A DNA stretch of 64,000 bases from Clostridiaceae bacterium (GTDB lineage: Bacteria > Bacillota > Clostridia > Saccharofermentanales > Saccharofermentanaceae): the NCBI GenBank assembly GCA_012718915.1, contig JAAYBI010000012.1:1-64000 (forward strand), read 5' to 3'. The notes beneath the pieces are model-generated. The model ran no database searches, was not told the origin of the DNA, and saw nothing but the letters and a program-made list of their open reading frames with translations. A program made the position numbers and the translations under genes. How positions within the stretch are numbered: position 1 is the first letter of the stretch; the number at the start of each line of letters is the position of its first letter. Of this stretch, positions 38,300 through 47,649 are shown piece by piece.

Positions 38300-38806
38300 T
38301 TAATAACCAAGTTCCTTAACGACTTTATCGACTTCCTTAATATCAGACTTGCCGGTGTCTTGAGCAGCGACCATGAGAATCATTTCATCCGAACGGATGA
38401 TGACGGCATACATTTCACCATAGAAATCATCCACATCATCTTCAAACTCGCCGTTAACGACGATCTTCTTATAACTGCCCATACCACTCTTCTTGATTTT
38501 GCCGTCGAAGTCCTTTTCTTTCTTAGCCTCTTCGATATCTTCGATCATATCGTCGATTTCATCTTTGGCATCATCCTTGTCCTCATAATACTGAAGCATG
38601 ACGACATACTCATAGTCGTCATCATAGGCATACCATGCTTCATCAATCTTCTTGCCGGGATCGGACTCTTCATAGACATTGTAATCCAGATCATCCATGA
38701 TATCCTCGAAGTCATCCGAATCAATCGGCTTCTTTCCGCAAGCTGCCAACGAAAAACCCATCACCAAAACCAGAACTAATGCGAATAATTTCTTTGCTTT
38801 CTGCAT
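38300..38806 (-). CDS. Small acidic lipoprotein (array member 4)
   Basis: This 168-residue lipoprotein has signal MQKAKKLFALVLVLVMGFS and lipobox LAAC. The mature domain parallels member 3 almost residue for residue (DSDDFEDIMDDLDYNVYEE, YVVMLQYYEDKDDAKDEIDDMI, YKKIVVNGEFEDDVDDFYGEMY, KVVKELGY). The first residues after the lipid Cys (GKKPI) match member 5 instead. An extended -10 TG-A-TATAAT lies at 38863-38855. Function unknown. Confidence 0.85.
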   Translation of the reverse strand: MQKAKKLFALVLVLVMGFSLAACGKKPIDSDDFEDIMDDLDYNVYEESDPGKKIDEAWYAYDDDYEYVVMLQYYEDKDDAKDEIDDMIEDIEEAKKEKDFDGKIKKSGMGSYKKIVVNGEFEDDVDDFYGEMYAVIIRSDEMILMVAAQDTGKSDIKEVDKVVKELGY

Positions 38807-38940
38807 ATTACACCTCTTCCTTACTTAAAACGTGACAAACACATATTTTATTCAATTATATCATAATTTCTTGAATCTGAAACAATTTGCTTGCGTTTTT
38901 ATGTCATTTTCAGGTAACGCATCCGTATGATAATAAAACG

Positions 38941-38972
38941 CATCACGACAACCTCAAGAAAACAGAGTGATG
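38941..38972 (-). terminator. Possible terminator after lipoprotein array member 5
   Basis: CATCAC (38941-38946) and GTGATG (38967-38972) form a 6-bp stem with a 20-base loop; on the minus strand CGTTTTATTATC follows. The stem is short, so this is weak. Confidence 0.4.
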
Positions 38973-38983
38973 ACACACCCGGA

Positions 38984-39496
38984 TCAGTATCCTAATTTTT
39001 CTACCAAGTCATCAACTAATTTGGTTCCACCCTCACCCTCAGAAAATGCATGAACCAAAATAAGCATGTTATCGACCTGAATGATGACGACCTTATCATA
39101 TCCGTATCCGGCATCCTCGGAGCCCATACTCGCAGTCAGTTTGTTGACCCCGGATGACTCGGACGTCTCCACCTTGAAATTTGCAGCGACACCGTCAGCC
39201 GAAGCATTAATCTCCGCCTCCATATCCTTCATATCTTTTAAGGCGTCATCAAATTTCTCCTTCGCAGCGTCCTTGGATTCATAGAATTCCAGATAGCTTA
39301 ACCGGGTTAAATCAGAAGCCAGATAATAGGATTCGACGCCCTCCTGCATGTCCTCGCCGACTTCAACCGTCAATCCGGCATCAGTCATCACCTTCTGATA
39401 TTTTTCGGCGGTGATCGGCTTCTTTCCGCAAGCGGAAAGAGATAACATCAAGGATACAACGAAAATTACAGCGATGGCGTTAAGTTTGATTCTCAT
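38984..39496 (-). CDS. Small lipoprotein (array member 5)
   Basis: This 170-residue lipoprotein has signal MRIKLNAIAVIFVVSLMLS, lipobox LSAC and mature start GKKPITAEKYQKVMTDAG. It keeps the family pattern: a YYLASDLTRLSYLEFYESKDAAKEKFDDAL segment, a hydrophobic VVIIQVDNMLILVHAF strand pair and the end DDLVEKLGY. It is the most upstream member of the leftward array. The ATG at 39496, behind AGAAGG, is preferred to a TTG two codons earlier. Confidence 0.82.
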   Translation of the reverse strand: MRIKLNAIAVIFVVSLMLSLSACGKKPITAEKYQKVMTDAGLTVEVGEDMQEGVESYYLASDLTRLSYLEFYESKDAAKEKFDDALKDMKDMEAEINASADGVAANFKVETSESSGVNKLTASMGSEDAGYGYDKVVIIQVDNMLILVHAFSEGEGGTKLVDDLVEKLGY

Positions 39497-39647
39497 AATC
39501 AATACCTTCTATAATGCAAAAGCATTACTATTTCCTTTCTTAATTCTGTTTTGGAAGCGTAGCTTTTGGCTTTTTATATGGACTCACATTGCTTGATTCT
39601 ACCATAACAGCGCCATTATCTGTGAATTCAGTCTAACAATAAGGGTT

Positions 39648-41540
39648 TTATGTCCGTGCCCCTTGTATTTTTTCGAATCCGTTCATCGCGGCATATACAC
39701 CTCTCTTTTCTATTAGTTCTTCATGCGTACCGTTTTCGACAATATTACCGTTTTGCATGACAATAATGAGGTCCGCATTGCGAATAGTTGACAGTCGATG
39801 TGCGATAACAAAGCTGGTTCGACCGCGCATGAGCACCTCAAACGCATCTCGCACACGATGTTCCGTCAGCGAATCCACCGAACTGGTTGCTTCATCCAGT
39901 ATGAGTATCGACGGCTCGGCGAGTATGACTCTCGCAATCGCAAGCAACTGCTTTTGGCCTTCTGAAATACCCGTTCCCGAACCCTCAATAACAGTGTCGT
40001 ATCCATCGGGCAGACGCTTAATGAATCCGTGCGCATGTGCCGCTTTTGAGGCTTTAATCATCGCATCGTCTGTTGCTTCGGGGCATCCGAATTTAATGTT
40101 GTCACGAATCGTTCCCGAAAAAAGCCATGTATCCTGGAGTACCATACCAAACCGGCGACGCAAATCGATTTTGCTCATTTGCATCGTATCTTGGCCGTCA
40201 ATGCGGATGACTCCGGACTGGACATCATAGAAGCGTAACAATAAATTGATCAAAGTCGTCTTTCCGGCTCCGGTCGGCCCGACCACGGCAACGGTCTGAC
40301 CGGGCTGAACCTCCAAAGATACGTCCGATATCAATGGTTTATCGGGAGTATATGAAAAATATATGTGTTCAAAGACAACATGCCCGGCAACTGGATTCGA
40401 CGATTGTCTCTCCGTGAGCGGCGCAAAATCTTCCTCGCGCAATGGGCCTCGCGAGCCGTTTCCCACGGCATCGGGCATATCGATAACACGAAAAACACGC
40501 TCAGCCGATGCAAACGCCGCCATAATTTGAGCAGTGACATTTGTAAAGTCATTAATCGGTTTCGAAAAATTATTCCAGTAGAGAATAAACGCAGAAATCT
40601 GTCCGACAGAAAGCCCGCCAAAAATAACACCGACCGTTGCGATTAGTATATAGACCAAATAATTCATGAAGCGTGTGGTCGGATTCGGAAGCGATGAGTA
40701 AAACTGCGCTTTCTGAGCCACACGATACAAGTCGGAACTCAAAGCATTAAATCGCGTCTCAATCAACTCCCTGTAATTGAATAGCTTGATTTCTCTTTGC
40801 CCGGTGAACGCTTCATCAGACAAGCTGTTCAATTCCCCGACCAAAGCCTGCTGACGGGAGAATTGCTTCGAAGTGCGCTTGGCCAACTGAGTCGCGATGA
40901 TAACGGTCATTACGGCCAGAGGGATAATAATAAGCGTCATTCGAAAACTAAGCGCAAACATAAATCCGAGTGTTCCGGCAATAATAATGATCAGCGAAAA
41001 TAGCTGGACTAAGCCCTGAAGCATCCCTTCTGATATCGCATCGATATCGTATACGAAGCGTGTCTCCAATTCGCCGTCACGCGAACGATCAAAAAATCCA
41101 ATCGGTAAACGGTCCGATTTCTCATAAAGTTGTTTGCGCAAAGAGGAAGCGACCGAAGCCGCAATATATGCAGCCATCGTATTCATCAGCCACAGCATGA
41201 AAAAACTCAAGGTATAGATCACGACCAGAAATAAAAGATGCTTTGTAATCCGACTCATATTAAGGTTGACTCGCACCGAGAAATCATTACCAATGATTAC
41301 ACGATCTGCCTGGGTCATAAGATCAATCGTACGCCGAACAAAATATGGCGCATAAACTTGAAGACCGCATCCAATCAAAGAAAAAAACGTAATCATCGAT
41401 AATAATATCTTTGAACGTTCAGATGAACTCAGTATTCGCAAAAATACCTTCAGCGAAGGTTTTGCATTGACTTGAGACAATGTATCGGCATCCGGAGACA
41501 AATTCCCCATCCCCTGAAGAAGCGAAGCGTTTTTGGCCAT
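39648..41540 (-). CDS. ABC exporter half-transporter, catalytic subunit (second pair)
   Basis: This 630-residue fusion has six membrane helices (about 50-330) and a nucleotide-binding domain with Walker A GPTGAGKTT, signature ISEGQKQLLAIARVI, Walker B LILDEATSSVD with the catalytic Glu, and AHRLST. Its ATG at 41540, behind AGGTGAG, overlaps the stop of the upstream partner by one base; 20 extra codons upstream are ignored. The architecture and variant signature (SEGQ, compared with SQGQ at 9646-11544) make it a paralogue of the first exporter pair. Substrate unknown. Confidence 0.93.
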   Translation of the reverse strand: MAKNASLLQGMGNLSPDADTLSQVNAKPSLKVFLRILSSSERSKILLSMITFFSLIGCGLQVYAPYFVRRTIDLMTQADRVIIGNDFSVRVNLNMSRITKHLLFLVVIYTLSFFMLWLMNTMAAYIAASVASSLRKQLYEKSDRLPIGFFDRSRDGELETRFVYDIDAISEGMLQGLVQLFSLIIIIAGTLGFMFALSFRMTLIIIPLAVMTVIIATQLAKRTSKQFSRQQALVGELNSLSDEAFTGQREIKLFNYRELIETRFNALSSDLYRVAQKAQFYSSLPNPTTRFMNYLVYILIATVGVIFGGLSVGQISAFILYWNNFSKPINDFTNVTAQIMAAFASAERVFRVIDMPDAVGNGSRGPLREEDFAPLTERQSSNPVAGHVVFEHIYFSYTPDKPLISDVSLEVQPGQTVAVVGPTGAGKTTLINLLLRFYDVQSGVIRIDGQDTMQMSKIDLRRRFGMVLQDTWLFSGTIRDNIKFGCPEATDDAMIKASKAAHAHGFIKRLPDGYDTVIEGSGTGISEGQKQLLAIARVILAEPSILILDEATSSVDSLTEHRVRDAFEVLMRGRTSFVIAHRLSTIRNADLIIVMQNGNIVENGTHEELIEKRGVYAAMNGFEKIQGART

Positions 41541-43393
41541 TATCTCACCTGCCTTTCGACATGCTGAGATTCTGCCATTTCGCGGTATGGAGCGCAGCAA
41601 TCAAATAATTCCTCGTGGGTTCCCAATCCGACCTGCGCACCGTCGTCCAAAACCAGAATTATATCTGCCTTAACCACCGCGGCAATACGAGAAGATACCA
41701 GAACCAGCGTTCTTTTACTCAGTTTTACATCTTCAAGCAAGGCTTCATAAAGCGCGAATTCAGTTAATCGGTCCAGGGCTGAGGCGGCATCATCCAGCGC
41801 AAGAATCGGCGAGTTTTTCGCTATGGCTCTCGCTATGGCTATTCGCTGTTTTTGACCGCCCGAAAAATTCCGGCCGTTTGTATCAACCTTTGATTCAAGA
41901 TGATCCGGCAATTGCTTAATAAACTCCCAGGCCTGTGCAGTTTTTGCTGCCCCCTTCAAGAGATCATTGTCCGCCTCGCTGTTTCCGAACCGAAGATTGT
42001 CTGCTACGGATCCGGCAAAAAGTTTTGGGCTTTGCGGCACTACACCGATACTATCGCGAATTTGCTCGACCGGAAGATATGACGAGTCTTGTCCCATAAT
42101 TCTGATCTCCCCGGATGATGGACGATATAAACCGGCGGCTAATGCCAAAACGGTAGATTTTCCTGATCCGGTCGTACCCACAATACCGAGGACTTGTCCC
42201 TTGCTTATTCGAAAATCAATATCCGAAAGCGTCATGGTTGCTTTGTCTTTATTTTTCAAAGCACCATACGAGAAGCAAACTTTTTCAAAAGCCAGAACTT
42301 CATCGTGCGCCGACGAAGCCGCTATGACCCGATTTTCTCCCGGGCGCAATGCGGAAGCAGGACACGGACCGTCGGTCATGGATTCAGCGATGTGACCATC
42401 TTCTGTTAAGTCTTCGTGAAGCGTCAGAACGCCCTCCGGAGAATCGTCCATCGGCAACGCATATATTTCTTCAACACGCTTTTTTGAAACTGAAGCTCGT
42501 GTGAAAATAACCACCAGATTGGCAACTACCACTAGTGCCGACAGAATTTGCACGACATAGTTGAAGACCGCTACTAACTCTCCGTCCGTCAGCAGCCCGG
42601 CATCAATACGAAGTGCGCCCGTAAAAAGCAATACACAAATCGACAAATTCATGACCCACTGTGTGACCGGGCTCATAATCGACGACCATTTAGCGACCTG
42701 CTTGACGGCCCTTTCATGTTCATCTACGGCATTGAAAACTTTTCGGCGTTGCCGCGGCTTCTGACCGAATGAGCGAATAACACGGACTCCGGATACACTC
42801 TCCTTAACAATAACGCCTACGTGGTCCAGTTGATCTTGAACCCGGTCAAATAAGGGAAATGAATTTCGGATGACTATTGTCATAATTAGCGCGAATATTA
42901 AAGCGCCTACGAGAAGAATTAATGCTAAAGTTCGATCAATGATGAATGTCGCGCCCACGCTTCCGATAATTACAAACGGAATTCTGGAACCCAGTCTGAT
43001 GAGCATTGATACGCCCAACTGCAAAGAATTGACATCCGATGTCATACGTACAATAAGTGATTCTGCTCCGATTCGTGATTGACTACTTATGGATGCCGAC
43101 TGAACATGTTTCAAGATATCACGACGAACCCGATCTCCAAAACCCTGAGCCGCGACTGAAGCAAAATACTGGCAAATAATTGCATTAATTAAGCCGGCAA
43201 AAATGACCGCCAGCATAATTAATCCTGTGTGAATGATAAATGAATGGTCCCTTTCAGCAATCCCCCGATCAATGATTCGAGCTAAGAAAATAGGCAAACT
43301 CAACTCCAGAGCGGCCTCAAAGAGCTTGAAGGTCGGTCCGAGTATAGTCTCTTTTAAGTAAGGACGCAAAGCGCTTTTCAGGGAGGGTTGCAA
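41540..43393 (-). CDS. ABC exporter half-transporter, degenerate-site subunit (second pair)
   Basis: This roughly 617-residue partner has an N-terminal six-helix domain and a nucleotide-binding domain with Walker A GTTGSGKST, signature FSGGQKQRIAIARAI, and Walker B ILALDDAASALD, where Asp replaces the catalytic Glu. The H-loop His is also lost (SSRIAA). A charged insertion of about 50 residues (MTDGPCPASALRPGENRVIAA) lies between the halves. The likely start is TTG at 43393, six bases after AGGAGA. The degenerate subunit comes first, as in the 7922-11544 pair. Confidence 0.9.
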   Translation of the reverse strand: MQPSLKSALRPYLKETILGPTFKLFEAALELSLPIFLARIIDRGIAERDHSFIIHTGLIMLAVIFAGLINAIICQYFASVAAQGFGDRVRRDILKHVQSASISSQSRIGAESLIVRMTSDVNSLQLGVSMLIRLGSRIPFVIIGSVGATFIIDRTLALILLVGALIFALIMTIVIRNSFPLFDRVQDQLDHVGVIVKESVSGVRVIRSFGQKPRQRRKVFNAVDEHERAVKQVAKWSSIMSPVTQWVMNLSICVLLFTGALRIDAGLLTDGELVAVFNYVVQILSALVVVANLVVIFTRASVSKKRVEEIYALPMDDSPEGVLTLHEDLTEDGHIAESMTDGPCPASALRPGENRVIAASSAHDEVLAFEKVCFSYGALKNKDKATMTLSDIDFRISKGQVLGIVGTTGSGKSTVLALAAGLYRPSSGEIRIMGQDSSYLPVEQIRDSIGVVPQSPKLFAGSVADNLRFGNSEADNDLLKGAAKTAQAWEFIKQLPDHLESKVDTNGRNFSGGQKQRIAIARAIAKNSPILALDDAASALDRLTEFALYEALLEDVKLSKRTLVLVSSRIAAVVKADIILVLDDGAQVGLGTHEELFDCCAPYREMAESQHVERQVR

Positions 43394-43453
43394 GTCATTT
43401 CTCCTAAATTGCAAATGAGGCGAACTGTCGTCCGCCTCATCATTCTATCATGC

Positions 43454-45238
43454 TTATTCGCAATCGCCAATTTTACGGAAACGCTGATATCGGGCTTCCA
43501 AGGCGCTATCCTTATCCTTTTGATACGCTTTTTCGATGCGTTCAACTGCGCCGAGCAAATAGGTCTTGATTGTCATACCCATTCGCTCAGGACCGGAGTG
43601 CGCGCCGCCGTCCGGCTCGGGTAATATGACATCGCAGATTCCCAGATTTTTGAGATCTATCGCAGTAATGTGAGCCGTATCGGCAGCTTCACTCTCTCGG
43701 GATGGGTCTTTCCATACCAGTGACGCAAAACCGCGAGGTGAGATAACCGAGTAGATGGCATTTGATGTCATTGCCAGTTCATCCGCCACCGCAATTCCGA
43801 GCGCACCGCCACTGCCGCCTTCTCCGATGACCAAACTGATAATCGGCACACGAATCGGCATCATTTCCATGAGGTTGCGTGCAATGGCTTCTCCCTGCCC
43901 GCGCTCCTCGGCGCCTACGCCGCAATACGCACCGGGGGTATCAATAAATGTGATAATCGGGCGATTGAATTTTTCGGCCTGTTTCATCGCTCTGAGCGCT
44001 TTTCGATAGCCTTCCGGATGTGGCATGCCGTAATTGCATGCTTGATTCTCAAGTAATGTCTTACCCTTGCGATGACCGATCACGGTCACCGGTTTGCCGT
44101 TGAGTCGGGCTACGCCGGTAAACATCGCGGTATCGTCCGCAAAATATCGATCGCCGTGAACTTCATGAATATCCGTGAAAATCATCGGCAGATAGTCCGT
44201 CAGCGTCGGGCGATCCTTCTGACGAATGATTGCCAAGCACTCCGAACCCGAACTGCGATGTTTTGATGATGCGGGCATCCGTCCGCGTGGTGCATTAGCT
44301 TCGGCACTTTTGATTTTTTCACCGGAATGCAAGGACAATATCGAGGTCAGGCGACTTCTCATTTCATCTCGGGGGACAATCATATCAAGGAACCCGTGCT
44401 TCTGCAGAAATTCTGACCTCTGGAAATCGTCCGGCAAAGCCTGTGCGATGGTTCCTTCAATAACGCGCCTGCCCGCAAATCCGATCAACGTATCCGGCTC
44501 CGAGAGTATTATGTCGCCGAGCGAGGCAAAACTAGCCGTCACGCCGCCGGTGGTCGGATCAGTTAACACACTGATATAGAGGAGTCCGGCACGGCTGTGC
44601 CTTTCGACTGCAGCAGCGGTCTTGGCCATCTGCATCAGAGACACAATGCCTTCTTGCATACGCGCACCGCCGGATGCCGCAAATAAGACGACCGGCAATT
44701 TTTTAGCCGTTGCCGTTTCAAAAAGACGAGTAATTTTCTCGCCCACCGCGGAGCCCATTGAGCCCATCAGAAAATTCGAGTCCATCGCTCCGACCATGCA
44801 TGAATAGCCGCCGATTTGAGCCTCACCGACGATTACGGCTTCGGTCATGCCGGTTTTTTCGCGCAATTTGCGCAAACGATGATCATAGCGGGGGAAGGAA
44901 ATCGGGTCTTTTCCGAATAGGTGTTCCCACAGCTCTTCGAAGGAATTTTCGTCAACCGTCATTGCGAGTCGCTCGCGAGCGTTTACACGAAAACCATGTC
45001 CGCAATGCAAGCAAACATTGCGATTCATCTCGAAATCCTCGCGCAGCATTACCCCTTGGCAAGACGTACAGCGAACCCAAAGATCATCGGGGATGGGCTT
45101 CATGTAACTGAATTGATCCTTTATCCCCGTTTGTCCGACTTCGCCCTTGACGCTGTTCGGCTCGGATGCCTGTATATCGTGCATAAATTTGCGATTATCC
45201 TGCACTCGTTTTTTGATCAATGAAAATGTATCTTCCAT
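43454..45238 (-). CDS. accDA: Acetyl-CoA carboxylase carboxyltransferase, fused beta-alpha (AccD-AccA)
   Basis: This 594-residue protein transfers carboxyl from biotin to acetyl-CoA, making malonyl-CoA. The N-terminal half is AccD with a four-Cys zinc finger (C57, C60, C76, C79), PISFPRYDHRL and GGARMQEGIVSLMQMAKT. A low-complexity linker (NAPRGRMPASSKHRSSGS) joins it to the AccA half with TDIHEVHGDRYFADD, FIDTPGAYCGVGAEERGQGEAIARNL and IGEGGSGGALGIA. Most bacteria encode the two as separate genes. The start at 45238 follows GAGGG. Last gene of the leftward fab operon. Confidence 0.96.
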   Translation of the reverse strand: MEDTFSLIKKRVQDNRKFMHDIQASEPNSVKGEVGQTGIKDQFSYMKPIPDDLWVRCTSCQGVMLREDFEMNRNVCLHCGHGFRVNARERLAMTVDENSFEELWEHLFGKDPISFPRYDHRLRKLREKTGMTEAVIVGEAQIGGYSCMVGAMDSNFLMGSMGSAVGEKITRLFETATAKKLPVVLFAASGGARMQEGIVSLMQMAKTAAAVERHSRAGLLYISVLTDPTTGGVTASFASLGDIILSEPDTLIGFAGRRVIEGTIAQALPDDFQRSEFLQKHGFLDMIVPRDEMRSRLTSILSLHSGEKIKSAEANAPRGRMPASSKHRSSGSECLAIIRQKDRPTLTDYLPMIFTDIHEVHGDRYFADDTAMFTGVARLNGKPVTVIGHRKGKTLLENQACNYGMPHPEGYRKALRAMKQAEKFNRPIITFIDTPGAYCGVGAEERGQGEAIARNLMEMMPIRVPIISLVIGEGGSGGALGIAVADELAMTSNAIYSVISPRGFASLVWKDPSRESEAADTAHITAIDLKNLGICDVILPEPDGGAHSGPERMGMTIKTYLLGAVERIEKAYQKDKDSALEARYQRFRKIGDCE

Positions 45239-45268
45239 GAATTTTCCCTCTAATCTCAAAGTAGCGAT

Positions 45269-46636
45269 TTATTCCGCCGATGTTTTTTCGAAAAGCACAT
45301 CTTTTTTTCTATCAATATAGGTATTGTCATAATGACCGAGAATAAAGTCCTTTTCTCTTAATATGGCCAGATGAAAATCGATGTTGGTCTTGACGCCGAC
45401 AATAATAAATTCCATTAGTGCGCGACGCATCCGCATAATTGCTTCCTCGCGAGTCGGTGCCCATACAATGACCTTGGCCAGCAGTGAATCATAGAACGGC
45501 GGTATGGTGTAGCCCTGATAAATAGCGCTGTCGATGCGAATACCCTGACCGCCCGGCATATGTAGTGTACTGATGGTACCGGGACAGGGGCGGAAGTCAA
45601 AACCCGGGTCTTCCGCATTAATTCGACACTCGATAGAGTGGCCGCGGAAAACAATATCCCTCTGCGAAAACCTCAGGATTTCTCCTGCGGCGACGCGGAT
45701 CTGCTCTTGAATCAGATTGACACCTGTAATGGCTTCGCTGATCGGATGCTCAACCTGTATGCGGGTATTCATTTCCATAAAATAAAAATTACGGTCTTTG
45801 TCAACTAAAAACTCAATCGTTCCGACGCCTTGGTAGCCGATTTTTCTCGCGAGGCACACCGCGGCCTGCCCCATTCGCATCCTTAACTCGTCGGTCATGA
45901 AAGGTGATGATGCCTCTTCTATAATCTTCTGATTGCGTCGTTGGACCGAGCAATCGCGGTCTCCGAGATGGACGACATGCCCATACTCGTCGCACAAGAG
46001 CTGAATCTCAATGTGACGCGGTTCGATGATGAGCTTTTCGATATAGACTTCATCGTCTCCGAAACATGCCTTTGCTTCGGTCTTGGCCATCTGAAAGGCG
46101 CTCTTGAAATCGGCTTCGCAATACGCCGCGCGCATACCCCGACCGCCACCGCCCTGAGATGCTTTGATCAGGACCGGATAACCGATTCTTTCGGCATCAC
46201 GCATTGCAGCTGTAAGTTCTTTTGCGGCGCCTTGAGATCCGGGAATAACCGGTATCCCGGCTTGCTCGGCCGTTTTTCTTGCATTGGCCTTATTGCCCAT
46301 CATATCCATAATCTTGGCATCGGGACCGATGAATTTAATTTGGCATTTTTCACACAGTCTCGCGAAAACGGCATTTTCGGATAGAAATCCGAAGCCGGGG
46401 TGAATCGCCTCAGCGCCGGTGGTCAGACACGCCGACAGAATGGCTTGCATATTAAGATAGCTATCCTTAGAGGCATCCGGACCGATACAGACACACTCGT
46501 CCGCCAGTTGAGCATGAAGTGCGTTACGGTCAATTTCGGAACAGACCGCGACGGTCTGTACCCCCATTTCACGACATGCGCGAATCACAGTAACGGCGAT
46601 TTCGCCACGGTTGGCGATCAGTATTTTACGAAACAT
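45269..46636 (-). CDS. accC: Biotin carboxylase (AccC)
   Basis: This 455-residue ATP-grasp enzyme carboxylates biotin on AccB using bicarbonate. It starts MFRKILIANRGEIAVTVIRACRE; other features are the glycine loop KASQGGGGRGMR, HIEIQLLCDEYGHVVHLGDRDCSVQRRNQKIIEEASS and MEMNTRIQVEHPISEAITGVNLI. Length is normal. AAAAGGAG precedes the ATG. It lies between fabZ and accDA in the fab operon. Confidence 0.97.
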   Translation of the reverse strand: MFRKILIANRGEIAVTVIRACREMGVQTVAVCSEIDRNALHAQLADECVCIGPDASKDSYLNMQAILSACLTTGAEAIHPGFGFLSENAVFARLCEKCQIKFIGPDAKIMDMMGNKANARKTAEQAGIPVIPGSQGAAKELTAAMRDAERIGYPVLIKASQGGGGRGMRAAYCEADFKSAFQMAKTEAKACFGDDEVYIEKLIIEPRHIEIQLLCDEYGHVVHLGDRDCSVQRRNQKIIEEASSPFMTDELRMRMGQAAVCLARKIGYQGVGTIEFLVDKDRNFYFMEMNTRIQVEHPISEAITGVNLIQEQIRVAAGEILRFSQRDIVFRGHSIECRINAEDPGFDFRPCPGTISTLHMPGGQGIRIDSAIYQGYTIPPFYDSLLAKVIVWAPTREEAIMRMRRALMEFIIVGVKTNIDFHLAILREKDFILGHYDNTYIDRKKDVLFEKTSAE

Positions 46637-46664
46637 AATCGTCTCCTTTTGTCACGCTGTCGAA

Positions 46665-47114
46665 TTAATCTTTTTTTGCATCACCGATGGCAAACATTAT
46701 TTCCCCGCTGACGCAGAGCTTGCCGTTGACGAAAGCTTTACCTTCACCGAAGCCGATCGGCCCGCGCTGACGCGTCATCGTCACTTCCAGTCTTAATGTA
46801 TCTCCGGGAAAAACACTTTGTTTGAAGCGCACTTTGTCGATACCTGCAAAAAATGCAATTTTGCCTTTGTTCTCGGGCTTCGACAAAGCGACAATCGCAC
46901 CGGCCTGAGCCATAGCTTCGACAATGAGTACACCAGGCATGACCGGCATATCCGGAAAGTGGCCGCGAAAATAGTCTTCATCTACACGAACGTGCTTGAG
47001 CGCAACGATATGCGCATCGTCTTTTTCGAGCACTTCATCAACGAGAATAAAAGGCTCTCTGTGCGGGATAATCCCCTTGATATCTTCTTGATTCATTATA
47101 GCTATATCGCTCAT
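46665..47114 (-). CDS. fabZ: (3R)-hydroxyacyl-ACP dehydratase
   Basis: This 149-residue hot-dog fold enzyme removes water from 3-hydroxyacyl-ACP in elongation. Active-site His and Glu are in [32 protein letters not shown] is the N-terminal signature. AAAGGGGT precedes the ATG. It is three bases from accB. Confidence 0.97.
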   Translation of the reverse strand: MSDIAIMNQEDIKGIIPHREPFILVDEVLEKDDAHIVALKHVRVDEDYFRGHFPDMPVMPGVLIVEAMAQAGAIVALSKPENKGKIAFFAGIDKVRFKQSVFPGDTLRLEVTMTRQRGPIGFGEGKAFVNGKLCVSGEIMFAIGDAKKD

Positions 47115-47117
47115 GCT

Positions 47118-47648
47118 TTACCCCTTTGTGGCGCCCGGCTCGATGATGAATAAGGCTTGTCCAAATTCAACCCGACATGCGCGGTCTGCAAGAATTTCAG
47201 TGACTACTCCGGATACCGGGCTGGTCACTTCGTTCATTAGCTTCATGGCCTCAACGATACAGAGGACGTCGCCTTTCTGGACGTAATCACCGATGGATAC
47301 ATAAGGGTCTTGGTCCGGCGCCGGCGAATCATAAAACACACCGACCACCGGAGATGTGACAGGGTGTCCGGTCGATGGTGCGGGCTTCTCAGAAGGCTCA
47401 GTATCTGTGAATGGTCTGCGATCCGATCCGCAAGTATTATTTGAAGTATATGAATTTTGAGACATCGGAGACGCTTCGAAAATTTCGCATTCGCGGAAAA
47501 TGGCGATTTTGTTTTCGCCGCTTCCCATACGGAATTCGCTGACGCCTTCTTTTCGCATGACCGCCATTAGTTCTTTGAGCTGTTCAAAAGTTAGTCCGGC
47601 GGTTATCGATTTGTCGGATATATGTTCTGTCGGATTGGTTGAAGCCAT
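47118..47648 (-). CDS. accB: Biotin carboxyl carrier protein
   Basis: This 176-residue carrier holds biotin on Lys136 in the EAMKLM motif at its C-terminus. The N-terminal helix (FEQLKELMAVMRKEGVSEFRM) docks the carboxylase, and a Ser/Thr/Pro-rich linker (about 60-100) joins it to the biotinyl domain beginning TSPVVGVFYDSPAPDQDPYVSIGD. One base separates its start from the fabF stop. Confidence 0.97.
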   Translation of the reverse strand: MASTNPTEHISDKSITAGLTFEQLKELMAVMRKEGVSEFRMGSGENKIAIFRECEIFEASPMSQNSYTSNNTCGSDRRPFTDTEPSEKPAPSTGHPVTSPVVGVFYDSPAPDQDPYVSIGDYVQKGDVLCIVEAMKLMNEVTSPVSGVVTEILADRACRVEFGQALFIIEPGATKG

Positions 47649-47649
47649 A

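Noticed and set aside
37586-38779. Long plus-strand frames opposite lipoprotein array members 3 and 4.
   Set aside because: They are antisense to Asp/Glu-rich genes and give Ile/His/Phe-rich sequence without start signals; the minus-strand genes have signal peptides and ribosome-binding sites.
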